DNA from: Arthrobacter_B sp038069765
GTDB lineage: Bacteria; Actinomycetota; Actinomycetes; Actinomycetales; Micrococcaceae
Assembly (NCBI RefSeq): GCF_038069765.1
Contig: NZ_JBBPFS010000003.1
Location: 124,001-188,000 of the forward strand
Reading direction: 5' to 3'
Length of the DNA stretch: 64,000 nucleotides
Made by a program: the position numbers and the translations under genes. Below are positions 1 through 8,632 of the stretch, one piece after another. The notes beneath the pieces are model-generated. The model was not told the DNA's origin and ran no database searches. It saw only the letters and a program-made list of their open reading frames with translations. The first letter of the stretch is position 1; each line of letters starts with the position of its first letter.

Positions 1-435
1 TCAGCCGGCATCAGGACCCGGATTTCCGGGGACATCAGCTCTGACCTGTGGCGGAAATTCATGCTCATCACGTCCTACGGAGGCGTGGGAGCGCTGTGCC
101 GCAAGAGCGTCGGGGAAACCCGCAGCCATCCGCCCACCCGGGCACTGGTCCGGGACGCCATGCGCGAAGTAGCCGCCGTCGCCACGGCCGCCGGTGCAGC
201 ACTCACGGATGACGATGTCCGCTCAACCATGGACCAGTACGACGCCTTCGCGCCCGAGAGCACCGCGTCCATGCAGCGTGACCTCATCGCAGGGCGCCCC
301 TCCGAGCTTGAGGAACAGAACGGTGCCCTGGTCCGCATCGCCGCCCAGTACAACGTGCCGGTGCCTATCCATACCACCATCTACCGGGCCCTGAGCATCC
401 TCGATCCCGCCGGGCAGCACAGCGGCATCGCCTAG
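1..435 (+). CDS. 2-dehydropantoate 2-reductase, C-terminal part (cut by window edge)
   Basis: Frame 1 is open from the first base to the stop at 433-435, so the gene begins before the window; about 144 residues are visible. The piece matches the all-helical C-terminal domain of the ApbA/PanE ketopantoate reductase family: it starts with a stretch reading SSDLWRKFMLITSYGG, where the conserved Lys of the substrate-binding helix lies, and ends with the usual PVPIHTTIYRAL closing helix. The family reduces ketopantoate to pantoate with NADPH for CoA synthesis, but many paralogues act on other 2-oxo acids, so the substrate is not certain. The NADPH-binding Rossmann half is outside the window. Confidence 0.85.
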   Translation, partial: SAGIRTRISGDISSDLWRKFMLITSYGGVGALCRKSVGETRSHPPTRALVRDAMREVAAVATAAGAALTDDDVRSTMDQYDAFAPESTASMQRDLIAGRPSELEEQNGALVRIAAQYNVPVPIHTTIYRALSILDPAGQHSGIA

Positions 436-510
436 ACGCAGCGGTGCTTTTCACTTATGGAGGAGGACGCGGCATCTCGAGCCGTACGGGAACATGTGCC
501 CGGGAAGTCG

Positions 511-522
511 TAGGGTGAGCCC
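511..522 (+). promoter_or_regulatory. Candidate leaderless promoter of the tandem-GNAT gene
   Basis: TAGGGT at 511-516 is a -10-like hexamer followed by exactly six bases and the ATG at 523, so transcription should start at or next to the start codon. No convincing Shine-Dalgarno sequence sits at normal spacing. The same geometry recurs before several other genes here. Confidence 0.4.
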
Positions 523-1497
523 ATGGAAATTCATCCCCTGGATGTCGGCAACGACCGCGTTATGTCTGCTGCCTATGCCATTGAATGCGCAGCCAACCAA
601 CGCGTCCGGCCCGGGTGGAGACCGCTTGGCGAGGACGCCCGGATACTGGGGTGGCGCTCCGGTAACGGATGGACCAACACTTTGCTCGGGGCCTGGGACG
701 GGACAGTGTTGCTTGGCTTCGCCGCAGGGATGACCGCAGATGATGCTGCGGACACGACCTGGATCTTCGTCTGGGTGGAGCCAAAATACCAAAACGCAGG
801 CGTCGGCTCGGCCCTGGCACGCGCAGCTGAGGCCGCCAGTCCGCCCACCGCTAAGAGGTTCGTCGCCAGCGCCTACCGTCCGGAACCGGCCGCCATAGAC
901 GCGCTGACCCGGCGCTTCTCGGAGCCGATGGGCTACGCGGCCGCAACAACCGAAACCGTGGTGGAACTGGATCTGCTCACAGCCCCGGTGGCGTCAAAGG
1001 CACCGGCCGGCTATGACATCTGCACCTACGTCAACGGTGTTCCGGAGCGGTACCGCACACAGGTGGGACAGATTAAGGGCCTGGTGGATGCCGAGGCCCC
1101 CAACGGCGACCTGGCGTGGAATGAAACTCCCGTGTCACCGGCGGAATATGCGGCCGAAATGGCCCTCTGGACGGCCCAGGGGTACACAGTTTTTGAAACC
1201 CTGGCAGTGGACTGCACGGGAAACGTGGCCGCCTGGACCTGTTTGCTCGCCGGATCCGATGCCGAACGCCCGGCACAGATTGAGGGGACACTCGTCCTTG
1301 GCGGACACCGTGGCCGAGGTCTGGGAGCAGCGGTCAAACGTGCCTGCCTGAAGCAGGCCAAGGAAACCGCCGCCGTGGAGAAAGTCCGAACGAGCAGCGA
1401 TGACACCAACACCTGGATGCGCTCCATCAACGCCCAACTCGGCTTCCTCCCGGTGGAGGTCGAAGTCATCCTGCAGAAGGAACGCGGTCCGAGGTAA
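523..1497 (+). CDS. Tandem GNAT-family N-acetyltransferase
   Basis: 324 residues with two GNAT folds in a row. The first acetyl-CoA-binding motif A reads VEPKYQNAGVGSALARA near residues 86-102, and the second reads LVLGGHRGRGLGAAVKRACL near residues 257-276. The double-domain layout is shared with mycothiol synthase (MshD) and with uncharacterised actinobacterial GNATs; it lacks enough recognisable MshD-specific sequence to call it that. The family transfers an acetyl group from acetyl-CoA to an amine; the acceptor here is unknown. It stands alone, with its own putative leaderless start at the ATG following TAGGGT, and is followed by a convergent membrane-protein gene. Confidence 0.75.
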   Translation: MEIHPLDVGNDRVMSAAYAIECAANQRVRPGWRPLGEDARILGWRSGNGWTNTLLGAWDGTVLLGFAAGMTADDAADTTWIFVWVEPKYQNAGVGSALARAAEAASPPTAKRFVASAYRPEPAAIDALTRRFSEPMGYAAATTETVVELDLLTAPVASKAPAGYDICTYVNGVPERYRTQVGQIKGLVDAEAPNGDLAWNETPVSPAEYAAEMALWTAQGYTVFETLAVDCTGNVAAWTCLLAGSDAERPAQIEGTLVLGGHRGRGLGAAVKRACLKQAKETAAVEKVRTSSDDTNTWMRSINAQLGFLPVEVEVILQKERGPR

Positions 1498-1553
1498 GAG
1501 CCGGTGGCCCAGGCAAGGGGCCGGTGGCCCAGGGAACGTGAGCGGAACCGGGC

Positions 1554-1612
1554 AAAGAAAAACGCCGGCAGACTATGGGTTGGTTGGGGGAAACAACCCT
1601 AGTCTGCCGGCG
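1554..1612 (-). terminator. Strong intrinsic terminator, minus strand
   Basis: Arms 1563-1582 and 1594-1612 pair over 19 bp with a single bulged T (CGCCGGCAGACTA on one side, its complement on the other) around a C-rich loop. Read on the minus strand the stem is followed by TTTTTCTTT. It should end transcripts from the minus-strand gene that stops at 1748, or an unidentified RNA from 1613-1747, where no ORF or known RNA family was recognised. Confidence 0.7.
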
Positions 1613-1747
1613 CCGGATAGGTCACTACTCTATCCATTCATCACTCGCACCCTTATGAGGTATCTCCTACGATAGTGGCCCCTGCTGGGCGGAGACTGTA
1701 GGAAAGCTGGCAACTCCCTGAACGCCGCCGCGGGGTATTACTACAGG

Positions 1748-2758
1748 TCAGGACGCACGCAGGCGGCTGTCCGGAACATGGTGCTCCCGCGGCTGCGGCA
1801 GCGCGTTGCTGGAGGCCAGCACCAGCGAAGGACGCGGAAGCTTGGACGGTGCGCTGCAGGCCATGTCCGCCGGGCCGACGGGTCCGGCGGAACTCTCCTT
1901 GACGCCCGGCTGCTTCTTCCCGGACGTACGGTCCGCAGAACTGCCGCTCCGTTTGGCGGAGGATGTTTTCGATCCATTGTTGTTGGTGGTCCGGCCTTTT
2001 GCCTGGGCCGTGCCTTTTGCCTGCGTGCTTTTCACCTGGGACGACTTCGGTGACGATTTTGCCCCCGGTGCGGATTTGGATCCCGACTTCCCCGAACCGG
2101 TTTTCGCCGGTGCATTCTTGCCCGCGCCGGGCTTCGCCGCTGCCGACCTGTTGGCGACCGTTTTGCCCGGTGCCGACTTGGGCGCGGATTTGGAGACCGG
2201 CTTGGCCTGAGCAGGCTTCTGCTTCGATGCCGATGCCCCCTGCTTTTCCTGGGCCAGCTTCTGAACAGCCTGCTTTTTCTGAGCCGGCTGAACGGGCTGC
2301 TCCCGCACTGCGGCCTTGGCAGCGGCGGGCTGTGCCGTGGTTTCGGCGGCAGGAGCCGGTGCGGCAGGACGAACAGTCCGCGGGCTGGCGGGAGAGTACT
2401 GCGGGCGGCCGGTGGCTGCAGGCGGGCGCAGGGCTGCAAGCAGCTCTTCGGTAGCGGAGCGGGTTGTATCAATGAAGACCGCGGCTGCCGCGTCCTCCGG
2501 CGACGTCTCGGTCCGCTTGATGGCCGAATTCTTGACCACACGGTAAACGGCCGCGATGACCGCGATCAGTGCGGCGCCCGTCCCGTAAATCAGCACCAGG
2601 GCCAGGATCATAGAAGTTGTCCCGCCGGAAAAGAAACCGATCCCCGTTATTGCCATGATCAGCCACACGCTGGAAATGACGGTAATAGCGGTTCGAACTT
2701 TTACGTAGAGCGGACGATGCTGCACGCCAACCAACTGTGACGGCAATATATCTGGCAC
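1748..2758 (-). CDS. Membrane protein with long Lys/Ala/Ser/Pro-rich tail
   Basis: Not a family I recognise. About 336 residues from a GTG at 2758 that has AAAGG nine bases upstream; a TTG seven codons earlier is an alternative. Two hydrophobic segments near the N-terminus (TAITVISSVWLIMAITGIGF, then a second ending ALIAVIAAVYRVV) make a membrane hairpin. Roughly residues 100-310 are low complexity, dominated by K, A, S, P, G and Q in histone-H1-like runs such as KSAPKSAPGKTVANRSAAAK; this tail is probably disordered, strongly basic and cytoplasmic. Such tails can bind nucleic acid or acidic surfaces, but no function is claimed. The gene ends toward the strong terminator at 1554-1612. Confidence 0.65.
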   Translation of the reverse strand: MPDILPSQLVGVQHRPLYVKVRTAITVISSVWLIMAITGIGFFSGGTTSMILALVLIYGTGAALIAVIAAVYRVVKNSAIKRTETSPEDAAAAVFIDTTRSATEELLAALRPPAATGRPQYSPASPRTVRPAAPAPAAETTAQPAAAKAAVREQPVQPAQKKQAVQKLAQEKQGASASKQKPAQAKPVSKSAPKSAPGKTVANRSAAAKPGAGKNAPAKTGSGKSGSKSAPGAKSSPKSSQVKSTQAKGTAQAKGRTTNNNGSKTSSAKRSGSSADRTSGKKQPGVKESSAGPVGPADMACSAPSKLPRPSLVLASSNALPQPREHHVPDSRLRAS

Positions 2759-2908
2759 TGGGACAGACCTTTCAAGCAAAAAAGGTGGATCAAAAAGAGG
2801 AGGAAGCCTGCTCGGCTTTGTCCTTCAACTTTAGGCACCGGAGGCCGGAAAAAAGACCATACGCGCCCCCCTCAGCCAATTCGTTACGCAGCAGAGGTGA
2901 GATCTTGG

Positions 2909-4057
2909 TCACAGCCCCGGGCGGCCGGGATTCAGTGCCTGCACCGCCGGTGTTTCAGGCCTTTCCCCCAGCAGCAGGGATGCCGCAAGTTCGGCAATTC
3001 CGGAGGAGGTTTGAAAGCCGTAACCGCCCTGCCCCGCCAGCCAGAACAGGCCCGGCACGGCGTCGTCGTACCCCACCACCGGCAGGCCGTCGGCGGCTTC
3101 GGTGCGCAGCCCCGTCCAGCTCCTCACCACCTCGGTGATGCCCAGCGTCGTGGCGGAATTAATGCGGCCGATGAGTGCCGCCACGTCTTCCTGCCGCGGC
3201 CGGGCATCCATGGGATCACTCGCAACGCTTTCCGACGGCGAGATCAGCACCTGCTCCCCTTCCGGACGGTAATAGAAGGAATCTCCCGCATCGGCCACCA
3301 TGGGCGCCCCGGCTGCCAGCGGCTGGTCGACGACGACGACGGCGGCCGTCCGCCGGTACGGCTGCAGGCCGCGTGGCCTGGCTCCGTACAGGGCGGCGAG
3401 CTGGTCGGCCCACGCTCCTGCGGCGTTGACCACCACACGTGAGCGGATGCGCCGGGCTCCTGCAGTGGTGACCCAGCTGCCGCCGTCGCCGCCGGTTTCG
3501 TAAACCGCGCCGGCCACGGGATGCCCGGTGAGGATCTGTCCGCCGCGGTCCAGGATCCGCCGGCGGTGGTACTCCATCAGGGCGTCGGTGTTGCAGGCCA
3601 CGGAGGTGGTGTCCAGCCCGGCGGCTGCAAACTGTCCGGGCTTCAGCTCCGGGGCCAGTGCCTGCACTTCAGCGGCCGTGATCGGATGCATGTGCCCGCT
3701 GGCACGGTCGCGGACGCTTTCCTCCCCGCCCACCAGAAGGAAGCTGCGCGGGGTGAGCACCGGCTCCGGAAGGTGGACTTCCAAAGCCCGGATCAGTGCC
3801 AGCGTCCGGAGGGTCAGGTCCTGGACCACCTCCGGGCCGTAACTGGGAATCAGCTGCCGGGCTGACCGCGAGGAGGTGTGGTAGCCCAGTGTCTGCTCGG
3901 CCTCAACCACCAGCACCCCCGTCCGGCCGGCCAGTGCCGAGCCGAGGGACAGCCCGGCGATTCCGCCGCCGACCACCAGTATGTCTACGTCCACGGTCTC
4001 GCCCATATCCACAGTTTCCTCTGCATCCGCACTGCCGCTGTCCATTCGGTGCCTCAC
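2909..4057 (-). CDS. FAD-dependent oxidoreductase of the D-amino-acid oxidase (DAO) family
   Basis: 382 residues. The N-terminal dinucleotide-binding motif is DILVVGGGIAGLSLGSALAG (near residues 24-43), followed by the acidic residue of VVEAE that holds the ADP ribose. VVVNAAGAWADQLA in the middle and GQGGYGFQTSSGIAE near the C-terminus are typical of glycine/sarcosine oxidases and related deaminating enzymes. It would oxidise an amine or 2-hydroxy acid using FAD; the substrate is not evident. Its GTG start overlaps the stop of the upstream kinase-like gene (GTGA), so the two are translationally coupled. An ATG four codons in is an alternative start. Confidence 0.8.
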   Translation of the reverse strand: MRHRMDSGSADAEETVDMGETVDVDILVVGGGIAGLSLGSALAGRTGVLVVEAEQTLGYHTSSRSARQLIPSYGPEVVQDLTLRTLALIRALEVHLPEPVLTPRSFLLVGGEESVRDRASGHMHPITAAEVQALAPELKPGQFAAAGLDTTSVACNTDALMEYHRRRILDRGGQILTGHPVAGAVYETGGDGGSWVTTAGARRIRSRVVVNAAGAWADQLAALYGARPRGLQPYRRTAAVVVVDQPLAAGAPMVADAGDSFYYRPEGEQVLISPSESVASDPMDARPRQEDVAALIGRINSATTLGITEVVRSWTGLRTEAADGLPVVGYDDAVPGLFWLAGQGGYGFQTSSGIAELAASLLLGERPETPAVQALNPGRPGL

Positions 4058-4956
4058 ATTCCTCCCCCGGCGTCGGTCAGTATTTCCATCAGGGTTTCCG
4101 AACCCATGAGGTACATCCCCGGATGGTCATCGGAATTGGCGAGCAGTGCCGAGGCCACGCACACGGCCCAGCCCTGCGCCCTCCCCCAGACATGCGGATC
4201 GGCGTCGTACCGGCTTCCCAGCGCCTCACGGAAGATACGGCGGCCGTTCCGGTCGAAGACCAGCCATGCGGCAGCGAGGTCGGTGGCCGGATCGCCCGCG
4301 GTCAGATCGCCGAAGTCAATAACGGCTTCCAGCCCCCCGTCCGCACTGCCCACGAGGTTGGCGGGATGCAGGTCACCGTGCAGCCACAGGGCCGGGCCTG
4401 TCCACGCCGGAAGGGCGAGTCCGGTCTCCCACAGCTCGCGGACCCGGGCGGCGTGCGGCACCATGCCGCTGTCGAGGCGGCTGAGAACGGCATCATTGCG
4501 GCTGGCGAGGGGAACGCCCCGAACCGGGTTGAGAGGATAGCCGGCGGGGGCCGGCCGGTGAAAGGTATTCAGGAACCGGGCCAGCGGGGCGGCCAGAGAA
4601 ACGTTGCGGTCCCGCGGCTGCAGGGAAACCTCGGTCCCGGAGAACCAGCGCGTAACGCTCCAGGGCCAGGGAAACGCGTCGGACGGTGCGCCTGCAAACA
4701 GCGGCGCGGACGTGCCTACTGCCAGGTCCGCGGTGAGGCCGGGCAGCCAGGCCTGCTCGTTGGCGGTCAGCTGGGCTGCGGCCAGGCGCCGGGGCAGGCG
4801 CACGGCGTAATCGGCGCCGAGGCGGAAGATGTAGTTGTCCCAGCCGTTGGCCACAGGGTGCAGCGGCTGCTCCGCCACTGACGGATGCTGCTCGCGCAGC
4901 AGGTGCCGCACCAGGTCAGCATCCACGAATATTTCTGCAGCAGGATGAGTGGCCAT
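4054..4956 (-). CDS. Aminoglycoside phosphotransferase (APH)-family kinase
   Basis: 300 residues. The catalytic loop is LWLHGDLHPANLVGSADGG (near residue 190) with the base Asp and Asn, and the metal-binding motif is VIDFGDLTAGDPATDLAAAW; an upstream Lys-containing strand is less clear. These are the hallmarks of the APH/choline-kinase fold. Family members phosphorylate aminoglycosides, homoserine, fructosamines or other small molecules. Chromosomal actinobacterial copies like this are usually metabolic, so drug resistance should not be assumed. It is the first gene of a two-gene unit with the overlapping DAO-type oxidoreductase; the pairing hints at an amine or amino-sugar substrate, which is inference. 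Confidence 0.75.
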   Translation of the reverse strand: MATHPAAEIFVDADLVRHLLREQHPSVAEQPLHPVANGWDNYIFRLGADYAVRLPRRLAAAQLTANEQAWLPGLTADLAVGTSAPLFAGAPSDAFPWPWSVTRWFSGTEVSLQPRDRNVSLAAPLARFLNTFHRPAPAGYPLNPVRGVPLASRNDAVLSRLDSGMVPHAARVRELWETGLALPAWTGPALWLHGDLHPANLVGSADGGLEAVIDFGDLTAGDPATDLAAAWLVFDRNGRRIFREALGSRYDADPHVWGRAQGWAVCVASALLANSDDHPGMYLMGSETLMEILTDAGGGM

Positions 4957-5016
4957 GCCTGAACCCTACCGCCAGCCCGCGCCCTGCGGCATCGAATGTG
5001 CCGCTGCGGGACGCTT

Positions 5017-5059
5017 AACCACCGCAGGCCCCGGGAAACCCGGGGCCTGCGGAGTGGTT
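5017..5059 (-). terminator. Terminator of the gatCAB operon
   Basis: A perfect 14-bp GC-rich stem (CCGCAGGCCCCGGG, AAA loop, complement) extends to 19 bp through AACCAC/GTGGTT with a two-base bulge. It lies directly after gatB on the minus strand. A long T-run is missing, as is common in high-GC actinobacteria. Confidence 0.6.
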
Positions 5060-5094
5060 CAGCGTCGTTCAGTGTTGTAGTGCGGCAGGCAGTA

Positions 5095-6612
5095 TCAGCC
5101 CTGCACGCCGAGGCGTTCGAGGATCAGCTCGCGCACGCGGCCGGCGTCGGCCTGTCCGCGGGTGGCCTTCATGACGCCGCCAACAATGGCGCCCACAGCC
5201 TGGACCTTGCCGCCGCGGATCTTGTCCGCCACATCGGGCTGGGCTGCCAGTGCGGCGTCGATGGCTTCGAGCAGCGGGCCGTCGTCGGACACCACGGCCA
5301 GGCCGCGCGCCTCGATGACTTCCTCGGGGGTGCCTTCGCCGGCGAGGACGCCGTCGAGGACCTGGCGGGCCAGCTTGTCATTGATCTTGCCGGCCTGGAT
5401 CAGGCGGTCCAGGTCAACAATCAGCTCGGGCGTGACGCCAACCTCGGTCGGCTCCACTTCGGCTTCCTTGGCGCGGCGCGAAACTTCGCCCATCCACCAC
5501 TTGCGGGCCACCTGTGCGGAGGCGCCGGCGGCAATGGTTTCTTCGATGGAGTCCATGACTCCGGCGTTGACCACGTCGCGGAACTCCGCGTCGGAGTAGC
5601 CCCAGTCGGCCTGCAGGCGCTTGCGGCGCTCGGCCGGCGGCTCGGGCAGGCGGGAGCGCAGCTCTTCGATCCATTCCTTGGAGGTAACCACGGGAACGAG
5701 GTCGGGCTCCGGGAAGTAGCGGTAGTCGTCGGCGTCGGACTTGGGCCGGCCCGACGTCGTCGAGCGCGTGTCCTCGTGCCAGTGCCGGGTTTCCTGCACG
5801 ATCGAGTTGCCCGATTCCAGCACCGCGGCGTGGCGCTGGATTTCGTAGCGGACGGCGCGTTCGACGGCGCGCAGCGAGTTCACGTTCTTCGTTTCCGAGC
5901 GCGTGCCGAACTTTTCCTGGCCGTACGGGCGCAGGGAAACGTTGGCGTCGCAGCGCACGTTGCCGCGTTCCATCTTGGCGTCGGAGACCCCGAGGTTCTT
6001 CACGATCTCGCGGACCGCGGCCACGTAGGCCTTGGCCAGCTCGGGTGCGCGGGATCCGGCGCCCTCGATCGGCTTGGTGACAATCTCGACCAGCGGAACG
6101 CCGGAACGGTTGTAGTCCACCAGCGAGAAGTCGGCGCCCTGGATGCGTCCGGTGGCGCCGCCCATGTGGGTCAGCTTGCCGGCGTCCTCTTCCATGTGGG
6201 CGCGCTCGATCTCAACGCGGAACACGGTGCCGTCTTCGAGTTCGATGTCCAGGTAGCCGTCGTACGCAATCGGATCTTCGTACTGCGAGGTCTGGAAGTT
6301 CTTGGGCGTGTCCGGGTAGAAGTACTGCTTCCGGGCAAAGGTGCACGACGGCGCGATCTTGCAGTTCAGCGCGAGGCCGATCAGGATCGAGTACTCCACG
6401 GCGGTCTTGTTGACCACCGGCAGCACGCCGGGCATGCCCAGGCAGACCGGGGTGACGTTGGTGTTCGGCTCGTCGCCGAAAACGTTGGGCGCATCGGAGA
6501 ACATCTTGGTGTTGGTGTTGAGCTCCACGTGGACCTCAAACCCGAGCACCGGATCGTACTTCTCCATGGCCTCTTCGAAGGACAGGGTTTCGTCCTGGAT
6601 GTGCACAGACAT
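5095..6612 (-). CDS. gatB: Asp-tRNA(Asn)/Glu-tRNA(Gln) amidotransferase subunit B
   Basis: 505 residues from the ATG at 6612 (MSVHIQDETLSFEEAMEKYD). GatB binds the misacylated tRNA and phosphorylates the side-chain carboxylate before amidation with ammonia delivered from GatA. Visible signatures are VLGFEVHVELNTNTKMFSDA near the start, the Cys/His-containing zinc and catalytic cradle (VCLGMPGVLPVVN, ERGNVRCDANVS) and a C-terminal YqeY-like helical tail (GKVQAVGAIVGGVMKATRGQ). The stop of gatA and this ATG share a base (TAATG), so the subunits are coupled. Usual full length. Confidence 0.97.
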   Translation of the reverse strand: MSVHIQDETLSFEEAMEKYDPVLGFEVHVELNTNTKMFSDAPNVFGDEPNTNVTPVCLGMPGVLPVVNKTAVEYSILIGLALNCKIAPSCTFARKQYFYPDTPKNFQTSQYEDPIAYDGYLDIELEDGTVFRVEIERAHMEEDAGKLTHMGGATGRIQGADFSLVDYNRSGVPLVEIVTKPIEGAGSRAPELAKAYVAAVREIVKNLGVSDAKMERGNVRCDANVSLRPYGQEKFGTRSETKNVNSLRAVERAVRYEIQRHAAVLESGNSIVQETRHWHEDTRSTTSGRPKSDADDYRYFPEPDLVPVVTSKEWIEELRSRLPEPPAERRKRLQADWGYSDAEFRDVVNAGVMDSIEETIAAGASAQVARKWWMGEVSRRAKEAEVEPTEVGVTPELIVDLDRLIQAGKINDKLARQVLDGVLAGEGTPEEVIEARGLAVVSDDGPLLEAIDAALAAQPDVADKIRGGKVQAVGAIVGGVMKATRGQADAGRVRELILERLGVQG

Positions 6613-8114
6613 TACTTCACTCCTCCGAGTACGGGTGCAGAGGCCAGCAGCGGGCCGCCCCACTTCTGTTCCAGCAGGCCTTCCAGGGCCGCGCCGGCGC
6701 GGTACAGGCGGGCATCCTCGCGGACCGGGGCCAGGAACTGGATGCCCACGGGCAGTCCGTCGGCCAGGCCGCCGGGGATCGAGATGCCCGGTACGCCGGC
6801 CAGGTTCGCCGGGATGGTCGCGACGTCGTTCAGGTACATCGCCAGCGGATCGTCGAGCTTCTCGCCGAGCTTGAACGCCGTGTTGGGCGAGGTCGGGGAG
6901 ATCAGGACATCGGCCTGTGCAAAGGCGGCGTTGAAGTCGCGCTGGATCAGCGTGCGCACCTTCTGGGCCGAACCGTAGTAGGCGTCGTAGTACCCGGCGG
7001 ACAGAGCGTAGGTGCCCAGGATGATGCGGCGCTTGACCTCTTCGCCGAATCCGGCGGCGCGGGTGGCACCCATGACGCGTTCGATGGTCATGGGACCGTC
7101 GGCGGGCAGGGCACGCAGGCCGTAGCGGACGCCGTCGTACTTGGCCAGGTTCGAGGAGGCCTCGGACGGCATGATCAGGTAGTAGGCGCCCAGGGCGTAC
7201 TTGAAGTTGGGGCAGGAAACCTCAACGATTTCCGCTCCTGCGTCCTTGAGGAGTTCAAGGGACTCCTGGAAACGGGCCAGGACGCCGGCTTCGTAGCCTT
7301 CGCCCTGCAGTTCCTTGATGACGCCGATGCGCATGCCGGCCACGTTGCCGTTGCGGGCAGCTTCCACGAGATTGCCCACGGGGTCGGGCAGCGAGGTGGA
7401 GTCGCGGGGATCGTGTCCGCCGATAACTTCCTGCAGCAGCGCCGCGTCCAGCACGGTGCGGGACACCGGGCCAATCTGGTCCAGCGAGGAGGCCATGGCG
7501 ATGGCGCCGTAGCGGGAAACTCCGCCGTAGGTGGGCTTCACGCCAACCGAACCGGTGACGGCGGCGGGCTGGCGGATGGAGCCGCCGGTGTCCGTGCCCA
7601 GAGCCAGCGGTGCTTCGAAGGCAGCCACGGCAGCGGCCGAACCGCCGCCGGAGCCGCCGGGAATGCGGTCCAGGTCCCACGGGTTGCGGGTGGGGCCAAA
7701 CGCGGAGTGCTCCGTGGAGGAGCCCATCGCGAATTCGTCCAGGTTGGTCTTGCCGAGCATCGGCATGCGAGCGGCGCGGATCTTGGAGATCACCGTGGCG
7801 TCGTACGGGCTCATCCAGCCCTCAAGCATCTTGGAGCCGGCCGTGGTGGGCTGGCCCTTGGTGACGATGAGGTCCTTGATGGCGATCGGCACGCCGGCGA
7901 GGGTGTGCAGGGTTTCGCCGGCTGCGCGGGCATTGTCGACGTCGGCCGCTACCTGCAGGGCTTCGTCGGTGTTGACGTGGAGGAAGGCATTGACGGCGCC
8001 GTCGACCTCGGAGATGCGGTCCAGGTGGGCCTGCGTAACTTCGACGGCGGATACCTCGCCGGAAGCGAGCTTCTCCGCCAGGACGGCAGCGCTCGACGTA
8101 ATCAGTTCATTCAT
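6612..8114 (-). CDS. gatA: Asp-tRNA(Asn)/Glu-tRNA(Gln) amidotransferase subunit A
   Basis: 500 residues, the normal GatA length. It carries the amidase-signature triad: Lys in AIKDLIVTKG (near residue 77), the first Ser in GGSGGGSAAAVAA, and the nucleophilic Ser in LGTDTGGSIRQPAAV. GatA hydrolyses glutamine to ammonia, which is channelled to GatB for converting Glu-tRNA(Gln) or Asp-tRNA(Asn). It lies between gatC (8-bp gap) and gatB (one-base overlap), the standard C-A-B operon. Confidence 0.97.
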   Translation of the reverse strand: MNELITSSAAVLAEKLASGEVSAVEVTQAHLDRISEVDGAVNAFLHVNTDEALQVAADVDNARAAGETLHTLAGVPIAIKDLIVTKGQPTTAGSKMLEGWMSPYDATVISKIRAARMPMLGKTNLDEFAMGSSTEHSAFGPTRNPWDLDRIPGGSGGGSAAAVAAFEAPLALGTDTGGSIRQPAAVTGSVGVKPTYGGVSRYGAIAMASSLDQIGPVSRTVLDAALLQEVIGGHDPRDSTSLPDPVGNLVEAARNGNVAGMRIGVIKELQGEGYEAGVLARFQESLELLKDAGAEIVEVSCPNFKYALGAYYLIMPSEASSNLAKYDGVRYGLRALPADGPMTIERVMGATRAAGFGEEVKRRIILGTYALSAGYYDAYYGSAQKVRTLIQRDFNAAFAQADVLISPTSPNTAFKLGEKLDDPLAMYLNDVATIPANLAGVPGISIPGGLADGLPVGIQFLAPVREDARLYRAGAALEGLLEQKWGGPLLASAPVLGGVK

Positions 8115-8122
8115 GGAAGTCT

Positions 8123-8419
8123 TTACTCCTCATCCAGGATGGCAGGGACCTTGAAGCGGCCGGCGGCATTATCGGGTGCACCGGAGAGCGCTTCTTCATT
8201 GGTCAGCGTCTGCCCCACGACATCCTCGCGGAACACGTTGGTCAGCGGGATCGGGTGGGAGGTGGCCGGGATGTCCTCGCCGGCAACTTCGCTTACGGAT
8301 TTGATCGAATCAACAATGACATCCAGTTCGCCGGCCATTTTGGCCAGTTCGTCCTCGGTCATCTCAATGTGGGCCAGATGCGCCAGGTGCGCCACAGCCT
8401 CACGATTGATCTCAGACAT
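8123..8419 (-). CDS. gatC: Asp-tRNA(Asn)/Glu-tRNA(Gln) amidotransferase subunit C
   Basis: 98 residues (starts MSEINREAVAHLAHLAHIEM). GatC is the small belt-like subunit that wraps GatA and GatB and stabilises the complex; the N-terminal helix motif with repeated LAHLA/IEMTEDEL and the closing PDNAAGRFKVPAILDEE are family hallmarks. GGGAGA lies just upstream of the ATG. It is the first gene of the operon, so the promoter should be in the 8420-8500 region. Confidence 0.95.
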   Translation of the reverse strand: MSEINREAVAHLAHLAHIEMTEDELAKMAGELDVIVDSIKSVSEVAGEDIPATSHPIPLTNVFREDVVGQTLTNEEALSGAPDNAAGRFKVPAILDEE

Positions 8420-8439
8420 GAGTCTCCCATGCGTCTTTT

Positions 8440-8459
8440 ACGGATAAAAAGGTATCCGT
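8440..8459. promoter_or_regulatory. Inverted repeat in the gatCAB leader
   Basis: ACGGATA (8440-8446) and TATCCGT (8453-8459) are perfect inverted arms with a six-base spacer, about 20 bases before the gatC start. On the minus strand the loop contains a T-run. It could be an operator or a small leader hairpin; no factor is suggested. Confidence 0.3.
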
Positions 8460-8581
8460 TCCAGTCTACGGCGTTTGCTGGGGCGGTTTTCCGTGTTTCC
8501 GCCGGTCCCGGGGGTGGAACTGAGCCGGGCCGGGCCGCATCGACGGGAACGGCGGCTGTCCGGGGCTGGTGCCCTCGTCGA

Positions 8582-8632
8582 TAGTACAGATCCGGGGCTT
8601 TAGATCGAGCGAAAACCCCCGGATCTGTACTA
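8582..8632. repeat. Dispersed palindrome, copy A
   Basis: Left arm TAGTACAGATCCGGGG (8582-8597) and right arm CCCCGGATCTGTACTA (8617-8632) are perfect complements over 16 bp with a 19-base loop. The right arm continues CGGATGA, exactly as in copy B near 39058. The same AGTACAGAT core occurs at 38921-39057 and 43951-44104. It could act as a terminator for the upstream minus-strand gatCAB leader region or be a REP-like element. Confidence 0.75.

Noticed and set aside
1498..1747. 6C RNA, tmRNA, SRP RNA or RNase P RNA
   Set aside because: None of the characteristic conserved stretches or paired C6 loops were seen; only the terminator is supported.
4054..4956. Aminoglycoside resistance gene
   Set aside because: APH-fold motifs are shared by many metabolic kinases, and the pairing with a DAO-type oxidase suggests metabolism.
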